Of a stretch of DNA of 64,000 nucleotides, positions 21,333 to 31,289 are shown piece after piece. The DNA is from Pandoraea capi. GTDB taxonomy: Bacteria > Pseudomonadota > Gammaproteobacteria > Burkholderiales > Burkholderiaceae. A program made the position numbers and the translations under genes. Each line of letters begins with the position of its first letter. Positions within the stretch are counted from its first letter, which is position 1. The notes under the pieces are model-generated. The model saw nothing but the letters and a program-made list of their open reading frames with translations, did no database searches and was not told where the DNA came from. Where the stretch lies: NCBI RefSeq assembly GCF_902459735.1, contig NZ_CABPRV010000005.1, positions 124,001 through 188,000 on the forward strand. Direction: 5' to 3'.

Positions 21333-21791
21333 ATGAAGGTTTTTGATTTGCGTTGTGCCCATGAGCACACCTTCGAGGGCTGGTTCGGCTCGGAGGACGA
21401 TTACGTTTCGCAGCAGTCCCGGGGACTGGTGAGTTGCCCGGTGTGCGGCGATACGGCTATCGTGCGCATGCCGTCTGCACCGCGCCTGAATCTGTCGGGG
21501 GCGACGCAGGCCAGTGCTGCCGCGCCGGCGAGGGCAGCCTCGCCCGAGGTTGCCGACACGCAGCGTCAGTTGCAGACGCTGTGGATGAAAGCTGTGCGGC
21601 ACGTCATGGCAAATACTGAAGACGTCGGGACGAACTTTGCCGAGGAAGCCCGCAAGATTCATTATCAGGAAGCGCCCGAGCGCAACATTCGCGGTACGAC
21701 GTCACGTGAGGAAGCCGAGGCGCTCGCCGACGAAGGGATCGATGTCATGTCACTGCCGTTGCCCGACAGCGTGAAGGAAACGCTGCAATAA
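21333..21791 (+). CDS. DUF1178 family protein
   Basis: A 152-residue protein of unknown function. The N terminus 'MKVFDLRCAHEHTFEGWFGSEDDYVSQQSRGLVSCPVCGD' defines DUF1178, with a Cys/His and CPxC arrangement that suggests a small zinc ribbon. An Ala-rich linker precedes the C-terminal helical part, which includes 'RHVMANTEDVGTNFAEEARKIHY'. An upstream in-frame ATG (21282) is rejected because the family starts at MKVFDL. It sits 72 bases after the Nudix gene and may be cotranscribed with it. Confidence 0.87.
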   Translation: MKVFDLRCAHEHTFEGWFGSEDDYVSQQSRGLVSCPVCGDTAIVRMPSAPRLNLSGATQASAAAPARAASPEVADTQRQLQTLWMKAVRHVMANTEDVGTNFAEEARKIHYQEAPERNIRGTTSREEAEALADEGIDVMSLPLPDSVKETLQ

Positions 21792-21970
21792 CGATCCGAC
21801 TGAGATCTTCCGTCCCGTCTCCTCAAATTCCCTCAAGGGTCCCGCCCGCCGTTCGTCTATCCCCGGTACATCGCGTGGCGGATGGCGACGTCGTGCGCTC
21901 ATGCATAATGTCCCTCTGACGCCGGCCTGATCTGGCCGCGTATCGATCACTCGCACCACGGGAGGTTGGC

Positions 21971-22426
21971 ATGGCAACGCTCGAGTACTACTTTGAGGAC
22001 TTTGCGGTCGGCGACACCTTCGATCTGGGGGAATACACGTTCACGGCTGACGAAATCGTGCATTTCGCCCGTCAGTTCGACCCGCAGCCGTTTCACGTCG
22101 ACGAAGCGGCCGGACGCGAGTCGCATTTTGGTGGATTGGTCGCCAGCGGCTGGCACACGTGCAGCATCATGATGCGGATGAACGTCGACAAGCTGCTGTC
22201 CCGCTCGTCGAGCATGGGATCGCCGGGCGTGGAGCAGATCGAATGGCTCAAGCCCGTGCGCCCCGGCGACACGGTAACGGTCACCAGCAGCACGCTTGAA
22301 GTGCGCGCATCCAAGAGCCGTCCCGACCGTGGCATCGTGCGCCAACTCTGGACCGCCACCAATCAGCACGGCGAGGAAGTCTGCCGCTTCCGGGGCACGG
22401 GGTTGTATCGAAAGCGCGGCGCCTGA
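21971..22426 (+). CDS. MaoC-like hot-dog-fold dehydratase
   Basis: A 151-residue MaoC/R-hydratase domain protein. The catalytic hydratase motif is visible: 'FARQFDPQPFHVDEAAGRESHFGGLVASGWHT' holds the Asp and His that activate water in (R)-enoyl-CoA hydratases. The 'KPVRPGDTVTV' strand is typical of the hot-dog fold. By family it hydrates a trans-2-enoyl-CoA; the substrate is unknown. It has a GGGAGG ribosome site (21960-21965). It is probably monocistronic. Confidence 0.9.
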   Translation: MATLEYYFEDFAVGDTFDLGEYTFTADEIVHFARQFDPQPFHVDEAAGRESHFGGLVASGWHTCSIMMRMNVDKLLSRSSSMGSPGVEQIEWLKPVRPGDTVTVTSSTLEVRASKSRPDRGIVRQLWTATNQHGEEVCRFRGTGLYRKRGA

Positions 22427-22578
22427 GCGTCGCATCGAACACCGGCACACTACGGCACATCTCGCCCGATTCGCGCAGACCGATCGTGATCTTGCGACGC
22501 CCAAGCAGTGTCAGGTTTGCCAAACTTCGCTTGCCACGCATGAAGGCGATACGTCGTGATGCCGAGTCGAAGCGGTGC

Positions 22579-22914
22579 TCAATGCGACAAATCGCTCACT
22601 GAGGCCGCAGGTGCGTCGTGCTTGACCTGTTTGATCCCGTCTTCCATTTGCTCGGCGGTGGAGAACATCTGGCTCTGGCCGATGATCTCGCCGTTGCGCG
22701 CCTTGAGCACGAAGTAGGGGCGTCCCGAGGTGGACGTCTTGCGCTCGAACCGGTGATCTTCCCCCGAATTCTTGCGAACGGACTCGATGCCGTTCTGCGC
22801 CGATGCGCGCGCCTTGTACGTTTCGGAGGAAAGAATGGTATGCCCGCTCTCGCCCAGCAGATGAAAGTGGAATTCACCGTTGGGGCTGCGCTTGAGTTCG
22901 AACTTGCCTGACAT
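22579..22914 (-). CDS. YegP/DUF1508 family protein
   Basis: A 111-residue protein with two copies of the DUF1508 (YegP) repeat: 'GKFELKRSPNGEFHFHLLGESGHTILSSETYKARASAQNGIESV' and 'RFERKTSTSGRPYFVLKARNGEIIGQSQMFSTAEQMEDGI'. The family is small and cytosolic with unclear function; some relatives are stress-associated. The start at 22914 (MSGKFEL) has GGGAGA upstream and matches the family; a longer frame adds 18 atypical residues. It lies downstream of the GST gene on the same strand, 321 bases away. Confidence 0.85.
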   Translation of the reverse strand: MSGKFELKRSPNGEFHFHLLGESGHTILSSETYKARASAQNGIESVRKNSGEDHRFERKTSTSGRPYFVLKARNGEIIGQSQMFSTAEQMEDGIKQVKHDAPAASVSDLSH

Positions 22915-23235
22915 ATGTGGATCTCCCGGATCTTCCAAAAGCCAGCGGCGAGGGACTGCGAACTGCAAGGGGACGACGGCTGTGCACCGCGCCCGAGAAT
23001 GCGCCTAGATTAGCACCGCCCGCATTTCGGCGATACCGCACTTTGTTTCGAAGTGTAAACCACTTTAAGTGACGTCCCGCCGAATGGCGATCTGTGGCCC
23101 AAGCGGCAGAGATGGTGTCCGACGGCACGGTGCGCAGAAGTTCACGCAGCGTGCCGTCGTCATGGCAAGGGGAAACCCGTTGCCGCCCCCAGACCGACCG
23201 GAGGGCGGCGACCGGCAAGTTGCCGTACCGGGTGA
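22915..23235. other. Intergenic region with a long imperfect hairpin
   Basis: I see no gene in these 321 bases. An inverted repeat GACGGCACG (23121-23129) and CGTGCCGTC (23150-23158) continues inward by four more pairs (TGCG/CGCA) after one mismatch. It lies just after the GST gene in the minus direction but lacks a T-run. The rest presumably holds the yegP-like promoter; I could not pick boxes with confidence. Confidence 0.45.
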
Positions 23236-23973
23236 TTAGCGTCGGGCGTATTGCGTCGCGCCGAAGAGTATTTCGCGCGCTTTGTCGTCCTGAAGCGGCT
23301 TGCGGGCGTCGGCGAGCACCTTGATACCGCGTTGCACCGCCGGGCGTGCCTCGATCGCTTCAAACCATTTCTGCACGTTCGGGAAGTCCGAGAGCTCCAC
23401 GCCCTGATTCTTCCACGAGCGCAGCCACGGCCAGATGGCGATGTCCGCTACGGTGTACATGTCGCCCGCGACATAGGGATGGTTGCCCAGACGCTTGTCG
23501 AGCACGCCGTACAGACGTCGCGCTTCGTTCGTGTAGCGCTTGATCGCGTAATCGATCTTCTCCGGCGCGTAGATGCGGAAGTGGTGCGCCTGCCCGAGCA
23601 TCGGCCCCACACCGCCCATCTGGAACATCAGCCATTCGAGCGTTTCGTACTTGCCGCGGACGTCTTCCGGCAGGAAGCGGCCCGTCTTGCCTGCCAGATA
23701 CAGCAGGATCGCGCCCGACTCGAACAGGGAGATCGGTTTGCCGTCCGGGCCGTCTTCATCGACGATGGCCGGGATCTTGTTGTTCGGCGAAATGGCGAGA
23801 AATTCATCCTTGAACTGGTCGCCCGCGCCAATGTCGACGGCATGCGCGTGGTAGGCCAGCCCGCACTCTTCGAGCATGATGTGGACCTTGTGGCCGTTGG
23901 GCGTGGCCCAAGAATAGACCTGAATCAATTGCGGCTCCTTGTTGGAACGGTAGGGGACGTCGGCGAACGCCAT
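23236..23973 (-). CDS. Glutathione S-transferase, Nu-class-like (YghU/YfcG type)
   Basis: A 245-residue two-domain GST. The N-terminal thioredoxin-like domain reads 'IQVYSWATPNGHKVHIMLEECGLAYHAHAVDI', with the TPNG turn typical of YfcG/YghU enzymes in place of a catalytic Tyr/Ser/Cys. 'NNKIPAIVDEDGPDGKPISLFESGAILLYLA' is the glutathione-binding cis-Pro and SNAIL-like stretch. The C-terminal helical domain has 'VAGDMYTVADIAIWPWLRSW'. Nu-class members reduce organic disulfides and peroxides with glutathione; activity here is inferred. The start was chosen at MAFADVPYRSNKEPQL. Confidence 0.9.
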   Translation of the reverse strand: MAFADVPYRSNKEPQLIQVYSWATPNGHKVHIMLEECGLAYHAHAVDIGAGDQFKDEFLAISPNNKIPAIVDEDGPDGKPISLFESGAILLYLAGKTGRFLPEDVRGKYETLEWLMFQMGGVGPMLGQAHHFRIYAPEKIDYAIKRYTNEARRLYGVLDKRLGNHPYVAGDMYTVADIAIWPWLRSWKNQGVELSDFPNVQKWFEAIEARPAVQRGIKVLADARKPLQDDKAREILFGATQYARR

Positions 23974-24284
23974 GGAACGATTCGATTCGTCTCGTTCGAC
24001 AGCGACGCTCGGGCGTTGGTCGACGTCACGCCTTGTCTGGCGCAGCAACGATTGCGCGGGGCGCCCGGCATGGTGACGGCAGCGAAGCACACCGGGGGCG
24101 CGAATCGCTCACGTCCCCGGAGAAAACGGCTCGCAAATTACACCACAGAACGTTTTTCCCTGCCGGGCGTGGGGTCTGGGAGCGTCGGAAGCCCGTAGGA
24201 GGGGGCGATCGATGCTGTCGCTCCCTGAGCTGAGGGGCGTTTTCGACACGTGGGGCCACCTGCGTCTCGTCGCCCGACTGCGGG
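23974..24284. other. Intergenic region, no feature recognised
   Basis: These 311 bases separate the end of the acyl-CoA dehydrogenase gene from the GST gene, both on the minus strand. They should contain the terminator of the first and the promoter of the second. I see no hairpin with a T-run and no convincing coding frame. Confidence 0.4.
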
Positions 24285-25520
<1,236 letters not shown>

Positions 25521-25531
25521 GATATCTCCGT

Positions 25532-26635
25532 TCAGTGACTGTCTTGTGCTCGCTGCGCATACGCCCACGCGAGTTCCGCCATAGGACGCGCCCGTTTGCC
25601 GGCGTCCAGCGCCTGTGCGCTGGCGGCGGTGCCGTCGCTCACGCGCTTCATGATGCCTTGCAGGATCGCCGCGATACGGAACATGTTGTACGCGAGATAG
25701 AAGTCCCACTGCGCAGGCCGGGCGATACCCGTGCGCTCGCTGTATCGACGGATGTAGTCGGCATCATCGGGAATGCCGAGCGCTGGCCAGTCGAGTCCGG
25801 CAATGCCGCGAAACACGCCGGGACTGACGTGCCACGCCATGCAGTGATAGCTGAAGTCGGCGAGCGGATCGCCCAGCGTCGACAACTCCCAATCGAGCAC
25901 GGCGAGCACGCGTGGCTCGCTCGGATGGAAGATCAGATTGTCGAGACGGAAGTCGCCGTGCACGAGGGTCGTGCGCTCAGGGGCGCTTGCCGTGACGGCG
26001 GGCAAATGGGCGGGCAGCCAGTCGATGAGCCGGTCCATCGCGTCGATGGTGTCCGTCTCCGACGCCCGGTACTGTTTGCTCCATCGCGCAATCTGACGCG
26101 CCATGTAGTCCCCCGGCTTGCCATACGATTCGAGGCCGACGGCGCGATAGTCAACGCGATGCAGCGCGGCGATGACGCGATTCATTTCGTCGTAGATCTC
26201 GCTGCGCGCCGTCGATGTCATGCCCGGGAGCGACGGATCCCACAGCACGCGACCGTCTACGAAATCCATCACATAGAACGCGAGTCCGATCACGCTTTCG
26301 TCTTCGCACAGGCCTCGCATGCGCGCGACGGGGACGTCGGTGCGAGACAGCGCATCCATCACGCGATACTCGCGCTCGATGGCATGTGCGGATGGGAGAA
26401 GTCTGGCCGCCGGGGCGGGTTTGGTGCGCAGCACGTAGGCGGCCGCGGGCGTCGTCAGCCGGTAGGTCGGATTGGACTGTCCGCCGTTGAACTGTGTGAT
26501 GACGAGCGGGCCGGCGTAGCCATCCACGTGGGTAGTCAGCCAGCGTTCGAGCGCTGCGGCGTCGAAGGGAATGCGATCGCCTAACGTGCGTTCGCCTGCA
26601 AATGCGGAAAAGTCCTGTACAAGCTCCTCGGCCAT
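25532..26635 (-). CDS. APH-like phosphotransferase of an acyl-CoA catabolic operon
   Basis: A 367-residue kinase-like protein of the aminoglycoside phosphotransferase (APH) fold. The catalytic loop '[15 protein letters not shown]' and the metal-binding '[26 protein letters not shown]' are intact, and a nucleotide-binding N-lobe ('[12 protein letters not shown]') is seen. In ACAD10/11-type pathways such domains phosphorylate 4-hydroxyacyl-CoA before dehydrogenation; given the neighbouring acyl-CoA dehydrogenase this is more likely than antibiotic resistance. It starts with a good AGGAGA site. Confidence 0.88.
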   Translation of the reverse strand: MAEELVQDFSAFAGERTLGDRIPFDAAALERWLTTHVDGYAGPLVITQFNGGQSNPTYRLTTPAAAYVLRTKPAPAARLLPSAHAIEREYRVMDALSRTDVPVARMRGLCEDESVIGLAFYVMDFVDGRVLWDPSLPGMTSTARSEIYDEMNRVIAALHRVDYRAVGLESYGKPGDYMARQIARWSKQYRASETDTIDAMDRLIDWLPAHLPAVTASAPERTTLVHGDFRLDNLIFHPSEPRVLAVLDWELSTLGDPLADFSYHCMAWHVSPGVFRGIAGLDWPALGIPDDADYIRRYSERTGIARPAQWDFYLAYNMFRIAAILQGIMKRVSDGTAASAQALDAGKRARPMAELAWAYAQRAQDSH

Positions 26636-26697
26636 GCTGTCTCCTGCATTTCCGGTGCTGCGTTGATCGAGACGAATTCGTAGGGTTTGCCGGTTAC

Positions 26698-26722
26698 GAC
26701 GACTTCAGAGAGACGACTTCAG
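26698..26722. repeat. Direct 11-bp repeat upstream of the kinase gene
   Basis: GACGACTTCAG occurs at 26698-26708 and again at 26712-26722 with a 3-base spacer (14-base period). It lies in the 175-base gap about 65-85 bases upstream of the minus-strand kinase start. Confidence 0.6.
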
Positions 26723-26810
26723 TGGGGCGCGGATGCTTATCGACGGATCGGGATGGCCCGCTCCGTGCGCCGACATCAGGACTGACGAGGTGCGCGTGAC
26801 GCTTGCACGC

Positions 26811-27566
26811 TTAACGCCCCTGACGCGAGCCAAGAAACGACGCGAAGATTTTCTCCATGACGGTGAGCCGGTTGTCACGGTGCAACGGCTGCGGCGGCGC
26901 ATAGTTCATGAGGCGCACCACCCAGTCTCCGGGCTTGTCGCCGACGTCGAGGGCGTTGATGCACGCGGGTGTCTGTGCGAGCTGACCGAGAAAGAGGCGG
27001 CCGTCCGGGTGCATGGCATGCGACAGAATTGCGCGATTCACGCCACCGTGCAACACCAGCAGTACCGTGTCCCACGACTTGTCGTCCCGAAGTTCGGTGA
27101 GCGGCGGAACCACACGATCGAGCAGCTCACGCACAGACTCGCCGTTCATGAAACGCGTGTCCTCGGGCACCAGCCCATCGAACGCGCTGAGAAAGGCCTG
27201 CGCCAGTTCGGCTGGGGGCAGATGAGAGATGCTACCGGCGCGAATCTCCTGCCAGCACGTCCACGTCTCGATATCGATTCGCTGTCCTGTTTCGGCAAGG
27301 ACTCGCTCGGCGGTCTCGCGCGTGCGCGGCAGGCCGCTGACGATCACGCGGTCGAAGCGGATGTGTTCGGCGGCGAAGGCACGTCCGGCAGCGGTGGCTT
27401 GCGTGCGGCCCAGTGAATTGAGCGGGACGGCATCGGCATCGATCGGTTTGCCGCTGTCGTCGAAGTAGGTGACGTCGCCGTGACGCATCAGATAGATGCG
27501 GCGGCGCTGCGGCAGGGTGAACGCCAGCGGACCGGCGGCGGGGCCGAGATGGCCGAGTGAACTCAT
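26811..27566 (-). CDS. Histidine phosphatase family protein
   Basis: A 251-residue protein of the phosphoglycerate-mutase-like (histidine phosphatase) superfamily. The phosphohistidine motif is 'IYLMRHGDVTYFDD' (RHG). A second basic site 'VIVSGLPRTRETAERVL' and the C-terminal catalytic His in 'VLLVLHGGVNRAIL' are present. By family it removes phosphate from a small molecule or protein. Within this acyl-CoA gene cluster it could act on the phosphorylated acyl intermediate made by the adjacent kinase, which is inference. AGGAGA precedes the start. Confidence 0.9.
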   Translation of the reverse strand: MSSLGHLGPAAGPLAFTLPQRRRIYLMRHGDVTYFDDSGKPIDADAVPLNSLGRTQATAAGRAFAAEHIRFDRVIVSGLPRTRETAERVLAETGQRIDIETWTCWQEIRAGSISHLPPAELAQAFLSAFDGLVPEDTRFMNGESVRELLDRVVPPLTELRDDKSWDTVLLVLHGGVNRAILSHAMHPDGRLFLGQLAQTPACINALDVGDKPGDWVVRLMNYAPPQPLHRDNRLTVMEKIFASFLGSRQGR

Positions 27567-27696
27567 GCGGAAATTCTCCTGAACGTGGGGCAGCCGTCAG
27601 CGTACCTTGGCCTGGCGCGGCGTGCCCGGCAGTGACCGATGGCGCGCGTCCCGATGCGACAACCGACGGGACTCGTCAGTGCGCAGGAAGCACATG

Positions 27697-27737
27697 TCGG
27701 ATGAACGGAACGCGTCATGCATGCCGTTCATCCGACG
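27697..27737 (-). terminator. Strong 13-bp hairpin downstream of the enoyl-CoA hydratase gene
   Basis: GTCGGATGAACGG (27697-27709) is perfectly complementary to 27725-27737 with a 15-base loop, five bases past the hydratase stop. No T-run follows in the minus direction, so it may be an mRNA-stabilising structure or a partial terminator that sets off the downstream phosphatase, kinase and dehydrogenase genes. Confidence 0.55.
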
Positions 27738-27742
27738 AGCGA

Positions 27743-28522
27743 TCAGGTGTATTGTGCCGGACGTTTCTCGAGGAAGGCGCTGATCCCTTCCAGACCATCC
27801 GCATGATGCAGCGACGCCACGAAGTTATCGCGCTCGGCACCGAGTTGCGACGTCAGCGTCTCGCTCGCGCCGCTCTCGACAAGCGCCTTGATACGGGCCA
27901 CGGCATTCGGCGACAACTGGGCGAGATCCGTCGCCCAGTTCAGGGCTTCCGCGCGGGCCTGACCCGGCGCGACGACACGATTGACGAGCCCGGCCGTCGC
28001 CAGACGCGCTGCCGTCACCGGTTTGCCTTCGAGCAGGATCTCCGTGGCGAGCGGGCGGGGCAGTGCCTGCGACAGGAACCACGAGCCACCGCCGTCCGGC
28101 GTCAGACCGACCTTGACGTACGCCATCACGAATTTCGCGTTGTCTGCTGCGACCAGCAGGTCGCACGCCAGCGCCAGCGAGAAGCCGGCGCCGGCCGCTG
28201 CGCCTTCGACGGCAGCGATGATCGGCTTCGGGCAGGCACGCAAGGCTTCGATCCACTCGGCCAGCGCATCGATACTCGCGGCCTGCACGGACGGGTCTTT
28301 CTGACGGTTTTCCAGCAGACGGTTCAGGTTGCCGCCGGCGCAGAAGAAGTTGTCGGCGCCGGTGAGCACCACGGCGCGCACCGAGGCGTCGCGCTCGGCC
28401 GTGGCCAGTGCCTCGACCCCGGCGGCGTACATGTCCGGATGCAGGGCGTTGCGGGCGCCGGGGTTGGAGAGCGTCAGGACCAGCGTGTGGTCGACGCGTT
28501 CGGCAAGCAGTTCAGCGGCCAT
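27743..28522 (-). CDS. Enoyl-CoA hydratase/isomerase family protein (PaaG-like)
   Basis: A 259-residue crotonase-fold enzyme. 'DNFFCAGGNLNRLLENRQ' forms the first oxyanion-hole strand and 'ACPKPIIAAVEGAAAGAGFSLALACDLLVAADNAKF' the second with the CoA-binding Gly. 'DGGSWFLSQALPRPLATEILLEGKPVTA' is typical of the branch that annotators call alternative-type oxepin-CoA hydrolase in Burkholderia. The usual role is hydration or isomerisation of enoyl-CoA in beta-oxidation or phenylacetate breakdown. It follows the 3-hydroxyacyl-CoA dehydrogenase gene after 15 bases and so is likely cotranscribed. Confidence 0.9.
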   Translation of the reverse strand: MAAELLAERVDHTLVLTLSNPGARNALHPDMYAAGVEALATAERDASVRAVVLTGADNFFCAGGNLNRLLENRQKDPSVQAASIDALAEWIEALRACPKPIIAAVEGAAAGAGFSLALACDLLVAADNAKFVMAYVKVGLTPDGGGSWFLSQALPRPLATEILLEGKPVTAARLATAGLVNRVVAPGQARAEALNWATDLAQLSPNAVARIKALVESGASETLTSQLGAERDNFVASLHHADGLEGISAFLEKRPAQYT

Positions 28523-28537
28523 GAGCGGGTCTCCGGA

Positions 28538-30103
28538 TCACTGTTCTTCGGTGAGCAGCGACACGCCGAGCTGCGCACGGCGCGTGAGCCACGGCGACGG
28601 GCGATAGCGCTGGTCGCCATAGAACGATTGCAGGTTGCGCAGTACGGTGAGCAACTGACGCGCGCCGACAGCGTCGCCGAGCGCGAGCGGTCCCTTGGCG
28701 TAACCGAGGCCCAGCGTGACGGCGCGGTCGATGTCGCCCGGCGTCGCAATGCGTTGCTGCGCGATGTCAGCGCCGATGTTCACGATGGTGGCGATGACAC
28801 GCTGCGCGACGAAGCCCGCCGAGTCCCGGATCACTGTCACCGGCGTGCCGCCCTGCGCGAACAGTGCGTGGGCGGCGTTGCGGGCTTCCGGCGTGGTAAC
28901 CGGTGTGGTCATCAGTGTGTGGCGTTTCGCACCCGCGAGCGGCAACAGCGTGTCCACGGCAACGGTGCGCGTGGCGTCCAGGCCCTGCTCGACCGCGCAG
29001 GTCGTCGCATCGAGGCCGAGCGGCGTGACGACGATCAGCGCCGTCTCCGACGGCTTGTCGCCGCCTTCGATGGTCACCCCCGTCGCGCCTAGCAGTTCGA
29101 CCACGGCGGCGAAGCCGCGCGTATCGGCGCGGCTGACCCAGACGCTTGCCGGCAGCGTGTCCGGCACCGGTGCTTCGGGCGGTACCTGTTGTTTGCCGTC
29201 GACGTAACGATAGAAGCCTTCACCGACCTTGCGTCCCAGCAGGCCGCCGGCGAAGCGCACGGCGGTGATCGGCGACGGGCGGAAGCGGGCTTCCTCGTAG
29301 AACTGGTGATAGATCGATTCCATCACCGGATGCGAGACGTCGAGGGCCGTCAGATCGAGCAACTCGAACGTGCCGAGGCGGAAACCCGCCTGCTCGCGCA
29401 GGATGCGATCGATGTCGGCAAAGCTCGCGATCCCTTCGCTCGCCACGCGCAGCCCTTCGGTGTTCATGCCGCGACCGGCATGGTTGACGATGAAGCCGGG
29501 CATGTCCTTGCAGCGCACGGCCGTGTGCCCCATGCGCTGGCCGAGGGTGAGCAGGGCGTCGCCGACTTCCGGGGCGGTGCGCAGGCCGTCGATGACTTCG
29601 ACCACCTTCATGAGCGGCACCGGGTTGAAGAAGTGATACCCGGCGACGCGCTCCGGGCGCTCGCACGCAGCAGCAATCGCCGTGATCGACAGTGACGACG
29701 TGTTCGACGCCAGAATCGCATCCGCAGCGACAATGCCTTCAAGCGAACGAAACAGGTCGCGCTTGATCTCGAGCTTCTCGATGATGGCCTCGACGACCAG
29801 TTGGCAGTCGGCCAGATCCTCCAGCGCGTTGCAGGCCTGCAGGCGGCCCATCGTTGCGTCGACGCTCGATGCCTCGATCTTGCCCTTGGCCGCCAGCTTG
29901 TCCAGCGTGTCACGCAAGGCATCCAGCGCGGCTTGTACGGCCTTGGCGTTGGTGTCGTAGAGTTTGACGCGCAGACCGGCTTGCGCGGCGATCTGGGCGA
30001 TACCACGACCCATGGCGCCGGCACCGACGATGCCGAGGACTTCGATGGCGGGGCGCGAGGTGATCGGGGCGGCAGGCGCAGCGGAAGAGGGGGATGCAGT
30101 CAT
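28538..30103 (-). CDS. paaH: 3-hydroxyacyl-CoA dehydrogenase, PaaH/PaaC type
   Basis: A 521-residue two-domain dehydrogenase. The N-terminal Rossmann domain (from about residue 23) has 'LGIVGAGAMGRGIAQIAAQAG' and 'ADAILASNTSSLSI'. 'PERVAGYHFFNPVPLMKVVEVI' carries the catalytic His and 'RCKDMPGFIVNHAGRGMNTEGL' follows. There are two C-terminal 3HCDH dimerisation domains, the second near residue 400. This duplicated C-terminal layout and length fit PaaH/PaaC, which oxidises 3-hydroxyadipyl-CoA in phenylacetate degradation; general 3-hydroxyacyl-CoA use is also possible. The start is MTASPSSAAP. It is the first gene of the minus-strand cluster and lies under a palindrome-containing promoter. Confidence 0.88.
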   Translation of the reverse strand: MTASPSSAAPAAPITSRPAIEVLGIVGAGAMGRGIAQIAAQAGLRVKLYDTNAKAVQAALDALRDTLDKLAAKGKIEASSVDATMGRLQACNALEDLADCQLVVEAIIEKLEIKRDLFRSLEGIVAADAILASNTSSLSITAIAAACERPERVAGYHFFNPVPLMKVVEVIDGLRTAPEVGDALLTLGQRMGHTAVRCKDMPGFIVNHAGRGMNTEGLRVASEGIASFADIDRILREQAGFRLGTFELLDLTALDVSHPVMESIYHQFYEEARFRPSPITAVRFAGGLLGRKVGEGFYRYVDGKQQVPPEAPVPDTLPASVWVSRADTRGFAAVVELLGATGVTIEGGDKPSETALIVVTPLGLDATTCAVEQGLDATRTVAVDTLLPLAGAKRHTLMTTPVTTPEARNAAHALFAQGGTPVTVIRDSAGFVAQRVIATIVNIGADIAQQRIATPGDIDRAVTLGLGYAKGPLALGDAVGARQLLTVLRNLQSFYGDQRYRPSPWLTRRAQLGVSLLTEEQ

Positions 30104-30572
30104 TCGGCGTGTCTCGAAGTTGGGGTCGATGGTCGTCGACCGATATCGTTTTGATGGTGCGCGGCATCTCGCGGATCTGCGCAGGTCGGCATGCAAGCCC
30201 GCCCGCCTGAAGGCCCGCAGCTCGATGCCGTCGACGTGACTCGTCATTCTATCGTCCGACCGGTCGGTCGGGAAATGAATTTCCTGCCGAGTTGCCGGGC
30301 GATGCAAACCGATGCCCAAATCGCGTTGCGGCTATTGTCGCCGATCTCGCCGCCGTTGCCAGCGATTGTTCCGCTGAGCGGTCAGGGCAAGGGGTTAGGC
30401 GGGCGTCTGGGTGCGATGGAGCGCTATGGGACATGACACCGAAATTCGGGACGGCAGCGGTTGAATTCCGCTCACGAACCGTTGTGCAGTGACGGTACAC
30501 TTCCGGTACCCGGCGCTCGCTAGTCGGTTACCGACGGGCGGGCAAACCCGGCTTACTCACATGGGAGACATC
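30104..30572. other. Divergent regulatory region between paaH and the GST-like gene
   Basis: These 469 bases lie between divergent genes. The minus-strand promoter with a palindromic operator is listed separately. The remaining sequence toward the plus-strand gene is GC-rich, without clear boxes; AACGGTTGTGCAGTGACGG near 30478 may hold a -35 element, but I cannot support it. Confidence 0.45.
30246..30274 (-). promoter_or_regulatory. Candidate paaH promoter with TetR-type palindrome in the spacer
   Basis: Reading the minus strand, TTCCCG (30274-30269) and TAGAAT (30251-30246) are spaced by 17 bases. The spacer contains the perfect palindrome CCGACCGGTCGG (30256-30267). A repressor bound here would block the promoter. 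The sequence resembles operators of TetR-family regulators of acyl-CoA and phenylacetate genes in betaproteobacteria, which is my recollection. The regulator gene is not in the window. Confidence 0.6.
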
Positions 30573-31229
30573 ATGTTGAAGCTGTACGGCTTTCCAGTCA
30601 GCAACTATTACAACAAGGTTAAGGTTGTGCTGTACGAGAAGGGGCTGCCCTTCGAAGAGTCCGAATCCATCCCGTGCCAGGACGAGCCGCTGCTGCAATG
30701 CTCGCCGCTGGGTAAGGTGCCGTATCTGCAAACGGAAAACGGCTATCTGGCCGAGTCGCAGGTGATCTGCGATTTCCTGGAAGTGACGCATCCGACGCCG
30801 GCGCTGTTCTCTGCCGATCCGTGGCGGCAGGCGAAAGAGCGCGAACTCCTCACGATGGTGGAGCTGCATCTGGAACTGGTGGTGCGCGAGATCTACTCGC
30901 AGGCGTTCTTCGGCGGCACGGTGTCGGAAGGCACGCGCAATCGCACCGAGAAGCTGTTGCGCCGGAATATCGTGGCGTTCAAGCGTCTGGCTAAATTCGC
31001 GCCGTTCGTGGCGGGCGAAACGTTCACGATGGTCGACGTCGCCGCGGGTATCCATCTGCCCATTCTCGGCATGGCCACGCAAGCCGTGTATGGCGAAGAC
31101 TTCCTGAATGCGGCAGGCATCGACTGGAAAGCCTACGGCAAGATGCTCTCCGAGCGCGAGTCGTTCCAGCGCATGCGTGCCGAGCAGAAGGCCTATCAGC
31201 AGGCACAACAGGCCAAGAAGGCAGGTTGA
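30573..31229 (+). CDS. Glutathione S-transferase family protein
   Basis: A 218-residue GST-fold protein. The N-terminal thioredoxin-like domain is 'MLKLYGFPVSNYYNKVKVVLYEKGLPFEE', followed by 'PLGKVPYLQTENGYLAESQVICDFLEV' with the cis-Pro and the Glu-Ser glutathione contact. The C-terminal helical domain includes 'FVAGETFTMVDVAAGIHLPIL'. The position usually holding Ser/Cys is Ser10 or Tyr12 here. The start ATG follows GGGAGA (30564-30569). The last ten residues are Gln/Ala/Lys-rich. The substrate is unknown. Confidence 0.88.
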   Translation: MLKLYGFPVSNYYNKVKVVLYEKGLPFEESESIPCQDEPLLQCSPLGKVPYLQTENGYLAESQVICDFLEVTHPTPALFSADPWRQAKERELLTMVELHLELVVREIYSQAFFGGTVSEGTRNRTEKLLRRNIVAFKRLAKFAPFVAGETFTMVDVAAGIHLPILGMATQAVYGEDFLNAAGIDWKAYGKMLSERESFQRMRAEQKAYQQAQQAKKAG

Positions 31230-31253
31230 GCCCGTGTTGAGCCCGGGTTGAGC

Positions 31254-31282
31254 GCAATCGGCGCCGGGGCGGCGCCGATTGC
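31254..31282. terminator. Bidirectional hairpin between convergent genes
   Basis: A perfect 12-bp stem (GCAATCGGCGCC at 31254-31265, complement at 31271-31282) with a 5-base loop sits between the GST-like gene and the convergent aminotransferase gene. T-runs are short on both sides. Confidence 0.62.
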
Positions 31283-31289
31283 CGTCAGT

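Noticed and set aside
25532-26635. Aminoglycoside resistance kinase.
   Set aside because: The APH fold is present, but the adjacent acyl-CoA dehydrogenase and the ACAD10/11-like context point to acyl-CoA catabolism.
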